Positions 24,471 through 34,799 of a stretch of 64,000 bases of DNA are shown here, piece by piece. The notes under the pieces are model-generated. The model searched no databases. It was given only the letters and a program-made list of their open reading frames with translations, and was not told the DNA's origin. The number at the start of each line of letters is the position of its first letter. Within the stretch, counting starts at the first letter, position 1. The DNA is from Icerya purchasi (taxonomy: Eukaryota; Arthropoda; Insecta; Hemiptera; Monophlebidae). The position numbers were made by a program, and so were the translations under genes. The DNA is taken from positions 145,518,274 to 145,582,273 of the forward strand of contig CM077115.1 in the NCBI GenBank assembly GCA_039619475.1. Direction: 5' to 3'.

Positions 24471-25030
24471 TACAAGGAGACCGTACGGCCTCGGGGAAAC
24501 GAATTTTAATGATTCTTGGTGTATAGTAAATCATGTCGGTATACTATATGTAAAATATTAAGGTGCAATATACTGAAATATAAGCGAGAAAAACGAACTT
24601 AAACTTTATATCTGTTAGTTACACATATTATTTACGTTTATTGTACAGTAAGTAAAATTTAAATACACAACTATAAGCAATTATATTTAATTTTTATTAG
24701 TAAATAATTGTTTATAGTTGCGTATTTAAATTTTACTTAGTGAACTTAAATTTTGCTTAACACTTTCAAAAAGGAAACAAAAAAATAAATGCATACAAGC
24801 TATATTCGAACCTGCGTGTACGCGCCTCACAAACGTTACCACTTAGAAGTCTCAGGCCATGGCAATTTCAAGCGAACTGTTCTATAACTTATTACAATAT
24901 ATAATCTATGCATAAAGTGTCAAGTGAATGCACCTTAATATTTTACAGATAACTATAACCCACATGGTACGCAACCACTACATCAAAAATCATTGAAATT
25001 CGTCTCCCTAAGGCCGTGCGGTCTCCTTGT
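24471..25030. repeat. Nested inverted repeats, about 0.56 kb
   Basis: Outer arms at 24471-24570 and 24929-25030 are reverse complements with scattered changes (shared core TAAAATATTAAGGTGCA near the inner edge and CAAGGAGACCG at the outer edge). Inside lies a second, tighter hairpin: 24649-24690 against 24698-24740 (AAGTAAAATTTAAATAC and its complement). A tRNA-like segment lies between the hairpin and the right arm. No coding capacity or clear target duplication was seen. Confidence 0.78.
24790..24880 (-). repeat. tRNA-like SINE head (candidate)
   Basis: Read on the minus strand there is an A-box-like CTAAGTGGTAACG (24846-24834), a possible 7-base anticodon loop, and a B-box-like GGTTCGAATAT (24812-24802), at tRNA-like spacing. 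The T-arm stem is badly paired, so this is not a functional tRNA gene. A tRNA-derived SINE fragment is the best reading. Confidence 0.45.
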
Positions 25031-25039
25031 TCGTTAAAA

Positions 25040-25970
25040 ATGTGATATCGAGTGAACTAAAAAATGCGTAATTAATGTCTTTTGAATGATTTTCAACTGA
25101 AACAGAAAAACGTCGATGATGAGAAATTAAAAATTAAACGTTTTTCGAATACGTTCTAATTTTGAAAGCGTTCCAAATAGAGGCCTTTAAAAAAGCCTTG
25201 TAGCACTTTATGCGAGCCTTCTTTAGCAGTTCAATTCCGATAATGTACAATAATGACTGTGTTTAAATTAGTGCTTAAAGACTCCGGGGCTCAGAAAATA
25301 AAGTTCACTTCGATAATTAAAATTTGAAATTGATAGAACCGATGCTGACTGATGGCTCTTAAAGCCGAATGATCGTTGCTGCGCTTACGAAAATAAATCG
25401 TAAAAATGGCCACAAACTGGCAATTAGCGTTTTTCGATTAATTTCGATCGATAGCTGGTAATCGGATGCAGTAATAAACTAATCGAACGTATTTGCGCTT
25501 AGTATTTAATCGGTTATCGTGGTTTCTTTTTAACTTTTCGTATTGTAAATTAATCACTAATAGAATTATCATTACAGTTGCATCTTACCTACGAAACGGA
25601 ATCACTTAATCGATGATTCTTAAATAGTCCTGCATTTTATCGTTTCAATTTGAAGACATGCTTGAGTTATTTCAAGCAACTTTCCTAAAGTTGACATTAC
25701 AATTGTCATAGATTATTCTTTAGCCGAACAGGCGAACGGATTTTGTTTTCTCTACTTCAATTGCGTACACAGTGATTGTGAAATGTTTGTTTGCGTTTAT
25801 ATAAATCGCCGTTTACTAAAGTTACTAATTTTTATACTAAAAATGGGAAATACTCGTTCGGCTCCTCGATAGGAAGTCCGTTTAATGTAAATTTTATTCA
25901 ATGGAACAGAAACGTGTTCCAAGAAATTTTTCATCGAACACGAGTACTAGCGTTCTATTATTATATAGAT
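25040..25970. other. Non-coding, no recognised element
   Basis: No gene recognised; the 94-codon frame at 25791-26075 is only real in its last part, where it runs into LINE-P. Confidence 0.4.
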
Positions 25971-25974
25971 CTTT

Positions 25975-26470
25975 CTATTGGTTCCCAGTGTCCACGAAAA
26001 GGTAAAGACACTGCGGATATTCTAGCTCGCTCGTCACCTCTTAATGGTCCTCCCCCCAACAATTTTCCTACCTGAGACATCATCCTATCCTCATTCTCTA
26101 ATCGTACATTACCTCTTTTGGTTCCTATTCATTTCTTCCAGTTGTCATTCTACTATTGTTTCCGTAATCAGAGCAAGAATTAATCACTCTGCTCCCTCGT
26201 TTCTTCTACTTATCTCGCAATTGTTCCCTCTACGCTGATCCTCCTCTTACATGTAATGTAATAAATCATTCGGCCTTCATCAGCTAATGTTCTCTTTCGC
26301 GTTTACAAATCTAAACCTTCCAAATCCTTACAATACTTTCTTTATCCTTCCCTTTTCATCTTCACCGGTAATTCCCTGAATCTTCCAAGTTTTCCATCTG
26401 CAATCGTCTTAAAATCTAAATTTGCGCTATAACTTTTCAAGTTGTTGGGACAAACCCCCAAAGAGAGAAA
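25975..26470 (+). pseudogene. LINE-P 3' fragment
   Basis: GKDTADILARS at about 26000-26040 is the terminal RNase H motif of LINE-P (GNDSVDSFARS in the 42.5-kb copy). STIVSVIRARINHSAPSF at about 26150-26200 matches STVVSLIRLRINHSLLPS. The rest is frameshifted, with a degraded Cys/His tail. The 3' end (GTTGTTGGGACAAACCCCCA, then an A-rich tail) resembles that of the long copy. 5'-truncated and inactive. Confidence 0.83.
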
Positions 26471-26581
26471 AAGGATTTCTTTTTTATCATCAATTATCTT
26501 ATTTGAGTTGTAGATCAAATGCTTTGGTCGATGTAGGCTACATGACAGAAGGAACGAATATATTACATACATACATATATA

Positions 26582-27222
26582 CAAAGGTTGTCTTATAAAG
26601 ACAGAGACCAACGCTCTCGACTTGACGAATATATTGGCATCTACATCAATCTTCTGGCTACAAAATGAGACCAATTTGAAATCTGTAACTTAAAACGTTG
26701 TCCAAGTTATGGGCATTTTACGCGCTCACTACCATCGCGTAAATCTAAACCACGTTCGAAATAACGTCCTTCGTTCTTGATAGATTGGCGCATTCGATGC
26801 TGCCACTAAGCAGTTATCGTTTTTCTGAATTCTTCTTCGGGCGTTGCTCTTCAGGCGATTTACGGCCCTCGAGGAAGTGCTTATGCCACCTCGAAATTCT
26901 ACTCCGGCCTAAAACATCATCTTTAAACACTTCCGTAAGTTCTCGGAGAGTTTCCATGGCGGACAACTCACGCCGAACACAATACTTGATCGCGTAACGC
27001 TGCTCCGTTTCAATACTCGCGTTACTCACATATATGTAAAAAACCTGTAGGGTTAGCGCGTACACGTCTTCTTTAAACTCGCACTGCGCGACGACTATTG
27101 TTACTTCTTGTTCCTATAGTGACAAAAATGAATGCTCTACACGATGGCATAGGTGCCAAGTCGATTCGATACGCGAAGGCGTGACACCAGCGTTGGTCTC
27201 TGTCTTTATGAGACAACCTTTG
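26582..27222 (-). mobile_element. Mini-mariner: 641-bp non-autonomous element
   Basis: Terminal inverted repeats of 34 bp (CAAAGGTTGTCT outward, one mismatch) are flanked by TA at 26580-26581 and 27223-27224. The inside codes, on the minus strand, only for the N-terminal helix-turn-helix of a mariner transposase. It is a deletion derivative of a mariner family distinct from the complete one at 55 kb, because the ends and protein differ. Confidence 0.93.
26835..27035 (-). pseudogene. Mariner transposase N-terminal DNA-binding fragment
   Basis: EQRYAIKYCVRRELSAMET, then LTEVFKDDVLGRSRISRWHK and FLEGRKSPEE, match the first helix-turn-helix region (about residues 5-60) of mariner transposases. 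No D,D34D catalytic residues follow; the frame runs into the left inverted repeat. It could bind transposon ends but not cleave. Whether it is expressed cannot be told. Confidence 0.88.
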
Positions 27223-27469
27223 TACAATTTGCGCGCGCGCGTGTGTGTGTATGTATGTATGTATATACAAATATATATATAAAAAGATAAATTAACATTC
27301 CATAATTATATAAAAATGTATATTACGAGCATCGACTTTAGCTAATAAAGTATTATGGCGTTACAAGACAGTATTTAGAAAGTAGCCATAGGGAAGTTCA
27401 CTAAAGAGCTAAATAGCATTAACAGTAAAAAAAAAAAAAAGAAAAAAAAAAAAATAGTAAGTCGGCGTC

Positions 27470-27540
27470 GGAAATTGAGAGATTAAGGTTCACAGTGTGC
27501 TAAGCTTAATGGCACTAATGAGAGTAGAGGGGCCCAGAGT
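27470..27540 (-). repeat. SINE 3'-domain fragment
   Basis: On the minus strand CTACTCTCATTAGTGCC, followed by a CTGTGAACCTTAA block and TTCCGACGCC, matches the 3' half of the SINE at 36.74-36.80 kb. Only about 65 bp are present. A long A-rich tract (27427-27454) lies just left and belongs to something else, because its polarity is opposite. Confidence 0.7.
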
Positions 27541-27544
27541 GGTC

Positions 27545-28060
27545 CGCAACAAAAATGGATGAAAGGAAAATGGGGAGTAGTAATAATGCAATATATAGAG
27601 GTCAATGCTAAACATCAGACGTGTAAAAGTCAGGAATACGATTATTAAAGGTAAGTTTAAAAATGTAATAAATTTTGTCAACGAATGCAGAAGGAAAAAA
27701 GGTGGGATTGAGCTGGACATGTAGACTAACGGACGATAGACGGACGTACAGAATAAAAAAATGGTATATATATGGGAAACAAAAAGGAATAGAGGTAGAT
27801 AGTTTCTACGATGGGAAGATAGTTTAACAAAATTTTTACATAATAAACAATACGAGAGCATTGCCCGAAGGGAATGGGCAAGGTTGAGGGAAGCCTTTGC
27901 TCAGGATATGGGCTTTTAGTTTTAGTTTTTATTTTTAATGTATTAATAAATGTTTATAAATACTACACGCTTCGTTTATAGTACTGTAACGGCTAATAAA
28001 TAAATATATTTATGGGACCAAGTACTAAAGCAAAATGAAAAAAACAAAAAAAAAAAAAAA
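27545..28060 (+). pseudogene. LINE C-terminal fragment with poly(A) tail
   Basis: At 27810-27919 the plus strand reads RWEDSLTKFLHNKQYESIA, then RREWARLREAFAQDMGF and a stop. This is the C-terminal signature of RTE-type and related LINEs (RW-D-I ... A-DR--W--L-EAF-Q). Upstream WSATKMDERKM may be the GHV-RMD block, degraded. A 3' untranslated region follows with an A-rich tail near 28038-28060. 5'-truncated and inactive; the clade is inference. Confidence 0.7.
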
Positions 28061-28064
28061 AGAT

Positions 28065-29445
28065 ATCTACCAGTACTTTTCCGGGACACAGTAGAGATTA
28101 ATCTGTCTAAAGGAGGAAGATGATTTTTAGTTTGCCAGTAGAAATCTGAGAAGCGTCTATTTCAGCATGCGGAGAGAGAAAAACGTTTAATGTGTAAGAC
28201 GCTAGTCATTCCGTCAGTGTGGGAAAGTAGTTAAATTTCACTTTAATGATTTTCGTTTTCATGTTGTATTCTCGCCAGACATTGTAAGTACTTCTTCAGC
28301 GTTATCGAATCACTAATTAAGAGAAGAATAAGCACGCGTACAATAGCAGTGTAAATAGCCAATCACGTCGAGCGTTTACCTAACCAAGTACTTCTCTACT
28401 TTTGTAGCACAACCAGCGCGTTGTACACTACTTATTTTTTTTTTGATCTGAGCAATCCTATACACAACTGAGTATCTCATATGGGATTTTATCACTGTAC
28501 AGTATTAGTACAAAACTGTGACCGCACAATTGCTATTTTAAAAGCTTCGTGCCAATTTTTCAAGTGTATGTAGCGTTAATCCACAGCTATGCAAATTACA
28601 AAAAAAAAAAAAAAAAAAAAAAAAGGAAGAAGAAAAAATGGAAAATAGAAAATAGAAAATAAACTAGCCCATTTTGTGAGCAGGAATTTATAAATACGCT
28701 TGGCGAAATGTACTGCTAGCAGAAATCTGTCAATTATGACAAAAAAAAAAGCAGTACCACAGTGAACCAGCGAAATTAGGTCAGCATTTTCGAAAAATGT
28801 ATTAATAAGAGCGGACACATTTCACATTCAAATGGATCATCTGTTAGTGTGGTTGTGATTTTCCTTTAAGTAACACATTTCATTTTATATTTTATTTTTT
28901 TCGCATTATAAAACAAACGCGCTCCGTATAATTTCACTTTATAGTTTTAAAGTTACGTTACGTATATTAATTATCATTTAAATTTCATTTTACATTATTC
29001 GTTTCGGTGGTTTACATAAATTACTTATAGTAGGTTTGCTAATTTCCTTTATCTAAATTTAAATATCCGTTTTCTTTTAAATAAATTTTATTTTTTATTT
29101 TCGGAAATTGAAAAAAACAAAAAAAAAATGGCTTCTTAATTTGTTTTTTGCTTGTGTAGTAGTGCTCGCGGTTGTACGACTAGTTAATTTCATTTTCAAC
29201 ATTTTTCTGTCTTAGAGAAGTGCCGGGGAAAAAAATCAAGATATTCGCCACTGCTCTTTTCTCATTCGAACCATTTCTAAGATAAACAACAAGAGAAGAA
29301 ACTTTAATCAGTAACTTGGCGCGGTTATTACTATACTTACGTGAAAAAAAAAAAAAACATTAATTAACTATTTTTTGATGATGCTGAATTCAAAGACACA
29401 ATAGATGAAGTTTTTAACAGGTTATTAAGTTTTTTTTTTTAAAAA
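28065..29445. other. AT-rich non-coding
   Basis: A tract at 28598-28624, GAA/A-rich stretch after it, T/A tracts near 29430-29450. No gene recognised. Confidence 0.4.
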
Positions 29446-29449
29446 AAAA

Positions 29450-29665
29450 AAGCAACAAATGATAAATAACAGTTATCGCAGAAACGATTCCGAACATGCT
29501 CATCATCAGCCGGTAAAACATGAACATAGAACGGAATTATAAAAATTTCGAAGTTCGCGACATATATTTCTGTTCCGTGTTCGTAATTTTTCCAGCTGAA
29601 GATGAGCTTTGCATGAAAACATTTTTGCGATAAATAAACTGTTATTTACCATTTGTTGTCTGTTC
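29450..29665. repeat. Palindromic element 1 of a tandem pair
   Basis: Arms starting GCAACAAATGATAAATAACA at 29452 and ending with the complement near 29660 fold back over nearly the whole length, with inner arms ATTTCGAAGTTCGCG near the centre. Read outward, the left arm has CTGATGATGAGC (tcatcag at 29503-29509) and the right arm CTGAAGATGAGC (29596) followed by GAAAAC. This resembles the motif in the 49.8-kb palindrome. The target duplication is not resolvable because of T/A tracts. Confidence 0.8.
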
Positions 29666-29690
29666 GCTACTTTGTAAATGTATCATTTTA

Positions 29691-29987
29691 AAAAAGTTAT
29701 TTTTATTAAATGCACATAAAAAACCACGTATGACAGAAAATTAACATTTAAAAAATATATTAAATATCGACATGACTTACTTCCTCCACAATTATGGTAA
29801 TGGTAAAATTTCATTAACTTTAATTTTACTATTACCATAATTGTAAAGTAAGTCCGAAACATGTGTGTCGATAGTTATTATAGTTTTTAAATATTTATTT
29901 TCTGTCATACGTGTTTTTTTAAGTGTATTTAATAAATGTTAATTCGGAATAAGAACATTTATAATCTAAATTTGAAAAAGTTATTTT
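29691..29987. mobile_element. Palindromic element 2, 13-bp target duplication
   Basis: AAAAAGTTATTTT occurs at 29691-29703 and 29975-29987. Between them, 29704-29974 folds back: CACGTATGACAGAAAA on the left matches its complement on the right (near 29903), and CAATTATGGTAAT pairs with ATTACCATAATTG at the centre. The right arm is about 40 bp longer than the left. A GTCCGAAACATG block lies in the right arm. No coding capacity. The duplication length suggests target-primed or otherwise staggered insertion rather than cut-and-paste by a TA-targeting transposase. Confidence 0.85.
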
Positions 29988-29988
29988 A

Positions 29989-30357
29989 CTAGTACAATTT
30001 CGTAAGCGCACGCCGCTGGTGGCAATTTACCTGCACACGCCTTACATATACTTTATACGTCTTTGTGAAATCTTCAAATCTGTTAATCACCTCAATTGCC
30101 TCCTGTTTAAGATCCTTTGCAGGTGTTTGTGAGTTATTGTACTCTAATAGTGATATATTTATCTTTACCGGGTAACTGGTCCCATGGTGGGAGCAGTGGG
30201 GTAACCTATTAGCTTCCGCCAGGCACGGAAGGGGAAAATTATATTTACATATCAGTTCTTCTAATTCTTTTTTATTACAAAATACGTAGTTGTTCATCGT
30301 GTAGTCAACATCACTGAGAGTGAAAATAGTTATTATAGGAAAACTTGCGAGGTACAA
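29989..30357 (-). other. Unrecognised 122-codon open frame
   Basis: The frame opens MYLASFPIITIFTLSDVDYT and has a mixed, protein-like composition (KKELEELICKYNFPLP; AKDLKQEAIEVINRFEDFTK), unlike the low-complexity frames nearby. I do not recognise it. It begins right next to the palindromic pair. It could be a remnant of an element's protein, an exon of an unknown gene, or chance. Confidence 0.3.
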
Positions 30358-30359
30358 AC

Positions 30360-30920
30360 TATTTTATCGGCATAAATCCCTGGTGGGAGATTGACTAAAA
30401 AACAGGTCTATCTCCATTGTTGTGTAAAATAAGTAAAGCCGTTATAAAGCCATTTTCACGGTTAGGAAAAAAACAGAACATAAACAGCTGGCTTTTCACG
30501 AATAATTCATCGTAACAAATTCTTTTGCAATTATAACCGTTGTTTATTTAATATGGTTAACGTGCATGAACATATAGCGAAATCGAAAAACTTACGCTCA
30601 ATTCTAGAAACAAATATTACTCGTCCGTTGTAGCGAGAAATTATTATCTAAATTGGCCGATTTTTTAGAAATTCCTAATAAAATAACCCGTTATGCAGTT
30701 CCGGTTTCTTTTTTTTCCTTCTAAATGGACGATACTCCAAGATAAAAAAAAAAAAACATTTGTGAAACAATGGGCGGGGCATTAAATATAGAGCTAGGTT
30801 CTTTAGTTGTCGCCGAGCAGTGCAGTAGAGTCGATTTTAACTGACTACGAATTGTGAACTAAAAAAAAAAAATAATAATTTTACTAAATATGTTAAATGT
30901 TTTATAAGTGTAACTAAAAA
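30360..30920. other. Non-coding
   Basis: AT-rich; A tracts at 30745-30756 and 30861-30871. No gene recognised. Confidence 0.4.
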
Positions 30921-31415
30921 GCGGATATGTTTCCTTTTCTTTCACCGATGATAGTTCCTTCTACCTCTCAATTCAACCTAACCTTCCTACTAATTCTCGG
31001 TTCTCAGAATTCCCTTTTCTTCCACGTTCTGTTAAATAGTCCCTATTATTCGCCTACGCTTCAATCACACTCTATTGTTCGCTTCCCGTTATCGTCTCCC
31101 TTTGGTTTCCTCTCCTTATTGTTATCTATATCCGAATGAGGAACTTATCTGTGATGCTAATCACATTTTCTTTAAGTGTTCTGCTCTTTCTGCGGAACGC
31201 TCTTCCCTTTATTTACTCCTCTTAAAATTTAGGATTCCTGCTCCCTACTGTGCGTCCTATATCCTGTCCGTTCCGTCTCAGTCTGTTGCTCCTGCTGTTG
31301 GTTCCTTTATTTCTGTCATTTCCGATCGAATCAAGTTTTAATCAATTAACTTTTCTTCCTATTGTTTCTGGGTGCAGTCCCTGGTCGACGCCCCCCCCCC
31401 CTACCAAAAAAAAAC
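30920..31415 (+). pseudogene. LINE-P 3' fragment with C/A tail
   Basis: At 31075-31341 the frame reads YPNEELICDANHIFFKCSAL, then ERSSLYLLLLKFRIPAP and ISDRIKF followed by a stop. This aligns over the full LINE-P C-terminus (CDSNHILFECSALSNERS; ISDRLVI). The 3' untranslated region ends TGGTCGACG-C(n)-TACC-A(n) at 31383-31415, the clearest example of the family tail. It is 5'-truncated around 30920; the upstream part is frameshifted. Confidence 0.88.
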
Positions 31416-31419
31416 AACT

Positions 31420-34400
31420 GAAAAGTACACCCGGAGTTTAGCGTGGCAATATGAGTCTCTTTTTATTCCTCCCGGCAGAAGAATATTAATCGATCGTTCA
31501 GGCCAAGGGATACCCCTAGATCCGCACGCAACATTCTTTTATAGTACCGTTTTTAACTGGCTCCGTCAATTTTTTACTTCCAGTTGTTGTCATCTCACTT
31601 TTACTTCAATTACCGCTACAACTCTTCCGTTACATAAAAACGCTACATCTAATTGATACAAAATTTTTATTAAAATTATGTAGTTTTTAATAAAAACTCG
31701 ACCTTTTTAAACTCGCCTCGAGGAGGAGACTTCCTCAGAAGTTATCTATCATTTTTACAGAAGAGACTCGGCTACCTGATTTTTTTGCAAATTTATGTAA
31801 ACGTCATAAAAAAAGGATTTCAATATATAAAACGAAAGAGAAAACAATGCACGAAAACGTGCTACATGATTTTTTATCTTAGATTCACCCAAAAAAAAAA
31901 AAAGAAAAAAAACCATAATAAAGATTATGTTTTGATTCGATTTTGTCTATTTTCGCGCAGAGTATCCGGAAACGTACCTGTTTATTTTTCGACCGAGGAA
32001 GAAAATAATGTGAAAATGTATTCGAAAAAGTTGTTCATTTTAAACGAGATTTATTTTATTATTTTATTTAAAACACATTAGGGCCAAAAAATAATTCCAT
32101 CGCGGGGATTATTCTAAAAAGCACCGTTGTTGACATAAAATAAGAAACAGAAGAAGATGGAAATAAACACACACATATATGTGTGTGTGTGTGTGTGTGT
32201 GTGTACATATATTTATGGAAACCTCGATGATAACAGAAAGAAAATCCCTTTAGGTGTCTACCGTCTGGGAATTCCCTTTGCCCCATTTTTTGTTGAAATA
32301 TGCAGTTTTTTCATTTAGCAACTACTGTCGCAAAACAGCGATATATTGTCACAGCTGAGGATCCCGCTCAATAAAGTCTGTTTATCCGTTCTCTCGGACC
32401 ACTGCGTCCGCGAGTCTCACACGTGTGCAGAAGTTGGAAAATATTTGAATAATTTTGAAATAAAAGCATTTCATCTTATCGGAATAGTGCAGCTACAGCT
32501 GAAAACTGATGTAAAAATAGTTTGTTTCAATATCTTTTCATTATTTAAACGGATCGTATTTTTTCCAGTCATAGAAAGTCGAGAACTGTATCCAGAAAGA
32601 AATGAGACGTCTTACAGGCGAACTGCGACTAAATAAAAGAGTCGATAAAATACAACGAATTCCGCCAGGATAATAGCGCGATGGTCAGTAGGATGAATGT
32701 AAAATTGGAATTATGAGCGGAGTAAAAGTGAAGCCGAACCGAAAAACGAATGATGAAACGCAGCTTTGAAAGGGAACTGTAATTGAACGCTGTGGGCCTA
32801 TAAAGAGATAGACAATTTGACGCGATCGAATATCAGTCCTCGAACAAAAGGCTCACGCATTAGTGTTGCAGTGTTCTCGTGAATCCTTTGACGACGTTAT
32901 TGGTTTCGACTCGGTAATTTTAACCGAACCAGGGTGAATTGCACATTCATCGAAGAAACAGCGCCTCGTTGTAAACACTCGAGATATGTGTTCCGATGTT
33001 GTCGAAGAAAGTCTACAAATTGTCAAGAGGGTTTGGGAAAGAATAGTGAGAGTTGCCGTTTAAAACGCTCTTCTGAAAAGATGCTGTGACGTAGATGACG
33101 TTTTCCACTTTTACAATCCGCCGAATCTGAGATTAATTTTTGCACATCTCGGTCATCTTTTTGTTAATTAGCTCACAACACGATGTCATTTGGTACTGAT
33201 TCGAGTTAATTAAATTTATACTCGCGCCGAAAATGATTAGAGTATACTTTTAGGCTCCGAATGTAACCCCCGGATTTTTTTTAACGCCTTGAAGAACCAT
33301 CTGTTTTTTTAAACACGAAATACATTTTATGCACGGGGTGGTATAAATTATAAAAACCGTACCGAAAAATGTTGCTAGAACTGTTACGAAAGAATGTCGT
33401 CACACTTTTCCTCAAACTAGCAGGCATAAGTTAAATCCTCGTGAATAATTGTAAAATGACTTTGTAAATTTTGATTTATTTATTTTTGTTTCTTTTTCAG
33501 CTACGGGGCTCTAGATGAACCACAGTAAACACAACCCGTACAACGAACGTTCTTTATGAATATAATGAAAACATGATTTTTTTTATGCTTCACAGCAGTT
33601 TTAGAATAATTATTAATTTAAAATATACGTTTATATATGTCCGGATAAGTAAATAAATAACCGGGGAACGTGCCGGCGAGAATCGGGGAATGGTGGGAAA
33701 GTGTAGAAAGATCGAAAAATGCGTAGTGAAAAAATAACACAAAAATTGAAACTGAAATTGCATTAAACGACAAAAATAAGAATAGAGGCTTAAAATTTTA
33801 TAAAAAAGGTCTAGAAAAGAAACAACGTCAGTCTCTCCATTGGCTATTGTATACTTTTTTTTCCTATCCAAGAAAAAAAACGCTTTCATCATATATCGTT
33901 ATAGGTCAACTGCTTTACTTCACTGATCATAAACTTTTATTAAATGTCTAATTGATCATTCTACATTTTTTCATAATTAGGCTTTCATAGACAACATTGA
34001 AAGTGTATTAAAAAAAGTAGGGCACATAAAAGTGATCTCGTACGTATTGGTTAAATATCATAATTTGTACCCGTTTTTTATGTAATTATTTTGTTTCAAT
34101 AAAATTTGCTTCATTTTGAAAAAGTTCAAATTAGCTATTTTTAGCTGTTCACATTCTCAGCTTTTACACACTTGATGCTTACGATATAAAAAGCGTACGT
34201 AAAAAATCACGCATCATCAGTCGGAAACGTATTTCGGTTCAAAGTGTATCGGAATTTTGCTTCATTCCACTGATAAAAGCCAAATATCGAAAGTGACAGA
34301 CATTCCTTTTTTTTTTTTTTTTATTCCTTTTGATAGATGTAACTCGATTTCCCGTTTTGAGAGGCGGCTATTAATGCGCGCTATGTGTGAAAAACCGAAA

Positions 34401-34550
34401 ATTAAAAACCAAATTCCATCGAAAGTATCAAACCTAATTATAATGTAGTCGAGGAGACGTTGATTCGATTTGGGAGTTTGCTTTTATAAATTAACGGATT
34501 TTAATATTATTCCAAATATTCTTTTTTAACATAATTGTAACCCATCTTCT
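31420..34550. other. Long non-coding stretch with GT microsatellite
   Basis: No gene recognised across about 3.1 kb. A CA/TA/GT microsatellite lies at 32168-32212. At 34214-34220 the complement of CTGATGA occurs beside CGGAAACG, reminiscent of the palindrome motif but without a visible partner arm. Open frames such as 32346-32636 match no family. Confidence 0.4.
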
Positions 34551-34770
34551 GTTAGTTCTTTAAATAATATTTTAAAAATTATGAAACACTAAATACAGAA
34601 GTCTAAAAATATTATAAATGGGAACATGTATTATATCGTTGTTTCTCCCAAAACATGTCGGGATATTTTTTTGAATTTTTTGATTTTTAATAAAGACTTT
34701 TCTGTGTTTAGCAGCACCACTTCGTGATTTTTAAAATATCATCTAAATATTTTTATTGATACGAAAATAG
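34550..34770. repeat. Decayed palindromic element
   Basis: The left arm (AATATTTTAAAAATTATGAA, then ACTAAATACAGAAGTC, 34565-34605) pairs with the right arm (GACTTTTCTGTGTTTAG and TTTTTAAAATATC, 34695-34742). The arms carry mismatches and a loop containing ACATGTCGGGAT. It resembles the 29.7-kb palindrome in size and build. Confidence 0.6.
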
Positions 34771-34799
34771 TTTGATCTACTATAAATTACGTCTCTAGA

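Noticed and set aside
25791..26000. Host coding exon in the frame before LINE-P
   Set aside because: No recognisable domain; only the final part is LINE-P.
29490..29630. True hammerhead ribozyme in palindrome 1
   Set aside because: Left arm has GGAA rather than GAAA, right arm CTGAAGA rather than CTGATGA; kept only as a related motif.
34201..34240. CTGATGA complement next to CGGAAACG as a hammerhead ribozyme
   Set aside because: No stem II or correctly placed GAAA on the same strand and no partner arm.
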